Source: Deltaproteobacteria bacterium (GTDB lineage Bacteria; Myxococcota_A; UBA9160; UBA4427). From it: 17,010 bases of DNA. The notes below the pieces were generated by a model. The model was not told where the DNA came from, did not search any database, and was given only the letters and a program-made list of their open reading frames with translations. Shown here in pieces: positions 13,331-17,010 of the stretch (positions within the stretch are counted from its first letter, which is position 1; each line of letters starts with the position of its first letter). A program made the position numbers and the translations under genes. The stretch covers positions 1 through 17,010 of the forward strand of contig DRKE01000450.1 of assembly GCA_011051925.1 (NCBI GenBank), given 5' to 3'.

Positions 13331-14473
13331 CTAGTAGTGGCCGAGCATAGCCCAGCGGGCGCGATGGTACGCCGCATCTCCGAAGGTGAGCTCCGAAGCG
13401 CGTGCACGCTTCATGTAGAAGCCGATGTCGTATTCGTCGGTCATGCCGACGCCCCCGAACATCTGGACCCCCTCGTTGGTCGCGAGGACATAGGCATCCG
13501 AGCAGCGGGCCTTCGCGAGAGAGACCAGGCGGGCCGCCTGGGGATCGCCGGAATCGAGCGCTCGCGACGCGGCCATGACCGTCGAACGGGCCAGCTCGAT
13601 CTCCATGTAGACCTTCGCCGCACGGTGCGCGAGGGCCTGGAAGCTGCCGATCTTGACCCCGAACTGGTCCCGCGTCTTCAGGTACTCGAGCGTGAGCTCG
13701 AAGGCCTCCGACATCCCGCCGAGCATCTCCGCGGCGAGGACGACGATCGCGCGGTCGAGCACCGCCTCGAGGATCCTTCCCCCTTCGCCGACCGCGCCGA
13801 GAACGGCAGAGGCGGCGCAGGGGACGTCCTTCAACCGGATCAGCCCCGCGTTCCGATGGTCGACCCGGACCTGCCGCTCGATCGACAATCCAGCCGCATC
13901 CTTCTCCAGGAGGAAGAGCGTGATCCCGTCGCGATCGCCCGGATCTCCGCTCGTTCGGGCCGGCACGATCACCGCGTCCGCGCCCACGGCGTCGAGCGCC
14001 TGGATCTTCTCGCCGGAGAGCCGGAACCCCCCGTCTCCCGATTCGGCGCGCGTCTCGATCGCGAAGACGTCATATCGCGAGCGTGGCTCCTGGTGGGCGA
14101 GGCTGACGACCTTCGAAGCATCGATGATCGCGGGAAGCCAGGCGTCGCGGAGCGCGGACTCCCCCGCCAGGGCCAGGGCCGAGCCGGCCATCGTCACGTT
14201 TCCCAGGAAGGGCTCGGGCGCCAGCTTCCGGCCGAGGGCTTCGACGACCAGCACGAACTCGGCCAGGCCCATCCCCGCCCCGCCGACCTTCTCGTCGAAG
14301 GGGATGCCCGTCCAACCGAGCTCGGCCATCTCCTTGAAGAGTTCCGGGGAATAGCCGAGCGGGTCGTTCGCGTCGCGCAGGGCGCGAAAGCGGCTGACCG
14401 GCGAGTTCTCCTCGACGAAATCGAGCGCGGTCTTGGCGATCAGTTCCTGGTCTTCATTCAATACGAGTTCCAT
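13331..14473 (-). CDS. Acyl-CoA dehydrogenase, small-subunit type lacking the usual catalytic Glu
   Basis: FAD-dependent acyl-CoA dehydrogenase fold, 380 residues. Seen: [20 protein letters not shown] (1-20), [19 protein letters not shown] (52-70), [11 protein letters not shown] where catalytic ACADs have the FAD-contacting TEP/SEPG segment, [20 protein letters not shown] (260-279) with the RxQFG motif, and [20 protein letters not shown] near the end. At the helix position that bears the catalytic Glu in isovaleryl-CoA-type enzymes this protein has Asp ([13 protein letters not shown]240). It follows another acyl-CoA dehydrogenase gene by 26 bases. ATG 14473 is preferred over 14479 because GGAAGG then has a normal spacing. 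Likely the partner subunit of a heteromeric enzyme; the substrate is unknown. Confidence 0.88.
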   Translation of the reverse strand: MELVLNEDQELIAKTALDFVEENSPVSRFRALRDANDPLGYSPELFKEMAELGWTGIPFDEKVGGAGMGLAEFVLVVEALGRKLAPEPFLGNVTMAGSALALAGESALRDAWLPAIIDASKVVSLAHQEPRSRYDVFAIETRAESGDGGFRLSGEKIQALDAVGADAVIVPARTSGDPGDRDGITLFLLEKDAAGLSIERQVRVDHRNAGLIRLKDVPCAASAVLGAVGEGGRILEAVLDRAIVVLAAEMLGGMSEAFELTLEYLKTRDQFGVKIGSFQALAHRAAKVYMEIELARSTVMAASRALDSGDPQAARLVSLAKARCSDAYVLATNEGVQMFGGVGMTDEYDIGFYMKRARASELTFGDAAYHRARWAMLGHY

Positions 14474-14499
14474 GGGCATTTCCCTTCCGGCTACCGGGT

Positions 14500-15714
14500 T
14501 CAGACCGGCAGGCCGAGAACGTGCTTGGCGATGATGTTCAGCTGGATCTCCGAGGTGCCCCCCTCGATCGAATTGCCCCGGGACCGGAGCCATTCGCGAG
14601 TGGTGTCCAGCTCCGACTCGCTGAACCCCGGCCCCTCCCAGCCGAGTGCCTGGGGCCCCAGGATCCGCACCATCAATTCGTACCGCTTCATGTTCAATTC
14701 CGTTCCGTAGACCTTGAACATCGAACTCTCCGAGCCCGGCTGGTGCCCCGCCCGCGCCGCGTCGCGGGCCCGCTGGACGGTCAACCCGAAGGCCCGGCTG
14801 TCCATCTCGATCGCGGCGACCTCGTCCCGGATGACCGGGTCGGCGATCCGCCCGTCAGCGTCCTCTCCCAGGTAGTCGATGGCCAGATCGGACAAGAAGC
14901 TGCGCTTCGAGTCCTTTCGAGGCTTGAGCCCCGATGCGCCGAAGGCATCGGCGATCATCGTCCGCTCGTGTCCGAGCAGCGCCTTGGCCACCGTCCAACC
15001 GGCTCCGATTTCATGGACCACGTTCTTCACGGGGACCCGGACATCCTTGAAATGGGTCTCGCAGAAAGGGGATTTGCCGGAGATGAGGAGGATCGGGCTG
15101 ACCGTCACGCCCGGGTCATCCATGTCGATCAGGATGAAGGTGATGCCCTCCTGCTTCTTCGGCGCGTTCGGGTCGGTCCGGACCAACGCGAAGATCCAAT
15201 CCGCTTGATCCGCATAGGAGGTCCAGACCTTTGTGCCATTGATGATGAAGTGGTCGCCGTCTCGAACGGCCTTCGTCTGGAGCGAAGCGAGATCCGAGCC
15301 CGATCCCGGCTCGGAATAGCCCTGACACCATCGGATCTCCCCACGGCAGATCTTCGGAAGATGTTCCTTCTTCTGCTCCTCGTTCCCGAAACGCAGGAGC
15401 GTCGGCCCGATCATCGTCAATCCGAATCCCACGAGCGGAGGAGGCAGACGCAGCGCCTTCATCTCCTCCGCCAGCACCTTCGCATGGGCATTGTCGAGCC
15501 CGCCGCCGCCATACTCCTTCGGCCAGGTCGGCGCGGTCCAGCCCTTCTCGGCCATCACGTCGAGCCAGACCTTCATGTCGGGATTCGGGTAGGTCGCCTT
15601 CTTCCCGCCCCAATTGCCTTCGAGTTCCGCCGAGGGAACGCCGATGACGCCCTTTGGCGCATTCGCTTCGAGCCACTCGCGGGTTTCGCGGCGAAAAGAT
15701 TCGAGGTCCGACAT
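14500..15714 (-). CDS. Acyl-CoA dehydrogenase, large-subunit type with candidate catalytic Glu
   Basis: FAD-dependent enzyme of 404 residues that would introduce an alpha-beta double bond into an acyl-CoA. Seen: [14 protein letters not shown] (7-20), [13 protein letters not shown] (62-74), [20 protein letters not shown] (129-148), [16 protein letters not shown] (158-173), [11 protein letters not shown] with a Glu (E250) at the isovaleryl-type catalytic position, and the C-terminal FAD-binding segment [20 protein letters not shown]. The medium-chain-type catalytic Glu position is Gly here. A strong AGGAGG (rc of 15724-15729) lies nine bases before ATG 15714. The pair of about 400- and 380-residue subunits in tandem matches the alpha2beta2 acyl-CoA dehydrogenases of actinobacterial steroid side-chain degradation. 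Substrate unknown; electrons would go to electron-transfer flavoprotein. Confidence 0.92.
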   Translation of the reverse strand: MSDLESFRRETREWLEANAPKGVIGVPSAELEGNWGGKKATYPNPDMKVWLDVMAEKGWTAPTWPKEYGGGGLDNAHAKVLAEEMKALRLPPPLVGFGLTMIGPTLLRFGNEEQKKEHLPKICRGEIRWCQGYSEPGSGSDLASLQTKAVRDGDHFIINGTKVWTSYADQADWIFALVRTDPNAPKKQEGITFILIDMDDPGVTVSPILLISGKSPFCETHFKDVRVPVKNVVHEIGAGWTVAKALLGHERTMIADAFGASGLKPRKDSKRSFLSDLAIDYLGEDADGRIADPVIRDEVAAIEMDSRAFGLTVQRARDAARAGHQPGSESSMFKVYGTELNMKRYELMVRILGPQALGWEGPGFSESELDTTREWLRSRGNSIEGGTSEIQLNIIAKHVLGLPV

Positions 15715-15750
15715 GTCGACATGCCTCCTGCCAATTGTTTGCGGAATCCG

Positions 15751-15778
15751 ATTGTAACGGGCCCTGCCGAAATGTCGC
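15751..15778 (-). promoter_or_regulatory. Candidate sigma70-type promoter for the acyl-CoA dehydrogenase pair
   Basis: On the minus strand, GCGACA (rc of 15773-15778, four of six matches) is followed after 16 bases by TACAAT (rc of 15751-15756, five of six). Transcription would start near 15744, giving a leader of about 30 bases that contains the AGGAGG ribosome-binding site. It lies in the divergent spacer with ispH, for which I find no clear promoter. Confidence 0.45.
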
Positions 15779-15831
15779 GGATCCCGGCTCTCCGATCCAT
15801 CGTCCCCGCGAGAGCGCTACCATGCGTGGCC

Positions 15832-16764
15832 ATGCGGATCCTTCTCGCCAATCCCCGGGGCTTCTGCGCCGGCGTCGACCGCGCCATCGAAATCGTCGAG
15901 CTGGCCTTGAAGCGCAAAGAGCGCCCGGTTTTCGTGCGGCACGAAATCGTCCACAATCGCCACGTCGTCGACGGTCTTCGGGCCAAGGGAGCCACCTTCA
16001 TCGAGGATCCCGACGAAGCGCCGAGCGGTGCCGTCCTGATCTACTCGGCTCACGGCGTCTCTCCGGCCGTCCGGAAGGCAGCCGAGTCCCGACGCCTCGA
16101 AACGATCGATGCGACCTGCCCCCTCGTCACCAAGGTCCACAACGAAGTCCGGCGCATGGTCTCCGAGGGTTTCGAGATCGTGATGATCGGACATGCGGGC
16201 CACGTCGAGGTCGAGGGGACGATGGGACAGGCTCCGGATTCGATCGTGCTGGTCGAGACCGTCGAGGACGTCGCCCGCCTCGAAGTGCGCGATCCGAGCC
16301 GACTCGGCTGCGTCACCCAGACGACGCTCTCCGTCGACGACACCCGCGACGTGATGCAGGCGCTGTCGGAACGCTTCCCCGAGATCCACCTGCCCAAGCG
16401 GGATGACATCTGTTATGCGACACAGAACCGGCAGGATGCCGTCAAGGCCCTGGCTGCCGAGGCCGACCTGGTGCTGGTCGTCGGCGCACCGGCATCCTCG
16501 AACAGCAACCGCCTGGTCGAAGTCGCCTCCCGCCTGGGCGTTCCGGCTCATCTCATCCAGGACGAGCGGGACATCGATCCCGCCTGGCTCGACGGGGTCG
16601 ACTGTGTCGGCATCACCGCCGGCGCCTCGACTCCGGACGTGCTTGTCAGGGGAGTGATCGACCATCTCAGGACGCTCTCCACCGGTCCCGCCGAACTCGA
16701 CGCACTCCCGGAAGTGGACGAGGGGGTCCGGTTCAACCTGCCTCGGGAATTGCGCGACGCGTGA
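15832..16764 (+). CDS. ispH: 4-hydroxy-3-methylbut-2-enyl diphosphate reductase IspH
   Basis: Last enzyme of the MEP isoprenoid pathway, reducing HMBPP to IPP and DMAPP with a [4Fe-4S] cluster (EC 1.17.7.4). Seen: 310 residues, close to the E. coli length. The three cluster Cys are in [17 protein letters not shown] (C12), [12 protein letters not shown] (C96) and [16 protein letters not shown] (C194). Active-site residues H41 ([10 protein letters not shown]), H74 (YSAHGVSP), H124 and E126 ([14 protein letters not shown]), the [10 protein letters not shown] loop and SSNSNRL are all present, followed by [15 protein letters not shown] 15832 matches the family start; the longer open frame upstream is antisense to the acyl-CoA dehydrogenase and not coding. 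It diverges from that gene and is followed after 39 bases by an unidentified gene. Confidence 0.96.
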   Translation: MRILLANPRGFCAGVDRAIEIVELALKRKERPVFVRHEIVHNRHVVDGLRAKGATFIEDPDEAPSGAVLIYSAHGVSPAVRKAAESRRLETIDATCPLVTKVHNEVRRMVSEGFEIVMIGHAGHVEVEGTMGQAPDSIVLVETVEDVARLEVRDPSRLGCVTQTTLSVDDTRDVMQALSERFPEIHLPKRDDICYATQNRQDAVKALAAEADLVLVVGAPASSNSNRLVEVASRLGVPAHLIQDERDIDPAWLDGVDCVGITAGASTPDVLVRGVIDHLRTLSTGPAELDALPEVDEGVRFNLPRELRDA

Positions 16765-16803
16765 ACCGAAGCGACCGTCAGCCGACCCGCGCCGGAGTCC
16801 CGG

Positions 16804-17010
16804 ATGCCCGATCAGCCATGTGATCGGCGCGCGATCACCGACGCGATCCGGACCTCGCTGGAACGCACGGCGGAACGGGCCCGATCCGACCTCGAGGCCC
16901 CCGAAGATCCGGAAGTCGGCCCTCCGGTCCCGGCGGCCGCACTCGCCGCGAACGCCCTCCCCGAGGCACCCGAGACGACCACGACCTCCATCAACGGATC
17001 GAGCCGCGAG
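16804..17010 (+). CDS. Unidentified gene, 5' end only (runs off the window)
   Basis: Open frame of 69 codons to the window end, starting at ATG 16804 with GGAG six bases upstream (16794-16797). The visible part begins MPDQPCDRRAITDAIRTSLE, a hydrophilic helix, and then becomes Pro/Ala/Glu-rich and low in complexity (PEDPEVGPPVPAAALAAN, then Thr-rich). I see no signal peptide, membrane segment or known domain. It begins 39 bases after the ispH stop on the same strand and could share its transcript. The opposite strand also has a short open frame, but without a ribosome-binding site. Function cannot be told. Confidence 0.5.
   Translation, partial: MPDQPCDRRAITDAIRTSLERTAERARSDLEAPEDPEVGPPVPAAALAANALPEAPETTTTSINGSSRE

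Noticed and set aside
14521..15831. Upstream extension of the ispH frame (747 codons in total)
   Set aside because: It is antisense to the large acyl-CoA dehydrogenase; IspH begins exactly at the [14 protein letters not shown] start at 15832.
1..17010. CRISPR arrays, insertion sequences, tandem repeats
   Set aside because: No regularly spaced repeats, transposase motifs or terminal inverted repeats were seen on either strand. Frequent GATC-containing palindromes follow from codon and base bias.

Overview
The window is GC-rich chromosomal DNA (about two thirds G+C by eye) from a free-living, probably aerobic or respiring Gram-negative bacterium. A phosphatidylcholine synthase, two adjacent acyl-CoA dehydrogenases, PilZ and receiver-domain regulators and both terminal haem genes fit a proteobacterium in the broad sense. 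I lean towards a deltaproteobacterial-type lineage (Myxococcota, Desulfobacterota or a relative), but no gene here fixes the phylum. I see no phage, transposon, integrase or CRISPR. Coding density is high and nearly every gene is a recognisable family.

Left part (1-3300): a truncated RlmB/TrmH-type rRNA 2'-O-methyltransferase on the minus strand diverges from a PilZ-domain gene, which is followed by a small gene of unknown function. Next come tRNA-Leu(UAA) on the minus strand, a family-2 glycosyltransferase on the plus strand, and tRNA-Cys(GCA) on the minus strand. Both tRNA genes encode their CCA.

Centre (3294-8819, all minus strand): this is the most unusual part. A tightly packed run reads nuoB-like, lipoyl-dependent 2-oxoacid dehydrogenase E2, lipB, two-[4Fe-4S] NuoI-like ferredoxin, nuoC, nuoD-like, DUF1285-like. 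Several junctions overlap (ATGA) or are separated by 1-6 bases. Four peripheral-arm subunits of complex I (B, C, D, I) are therefore interleaved with a lipoylated acyltransferase and the enzyme that octanoylates it. The membrane subunits and NADH-oxidising subunits are absent. The NuoB and NuoD proteins keep the Fe-S ligands and fold landmarks but have lost residues normally conserved at the quinone pocket. This could be a specialised Nuo-derived electron-transfer module, or simply a divergent second copy.

Right part (8956-17010): phosphatidylcholine synthase (plus) converges on a REC-PAS-REC response regulator (minus). Ferrochelatase (hemH, plus) and uroporphyrinogen decarboxylase (hemE, minus) meet tail to tail with a 32-base overlap. 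A pair of acyl-CoA dehydrogenase genes (minus), probably subunits of one heteromeric enzyme, lies upstream of hemE. They diverge from ispH (plus), which is followed by an unidentified gene cut by the window end.
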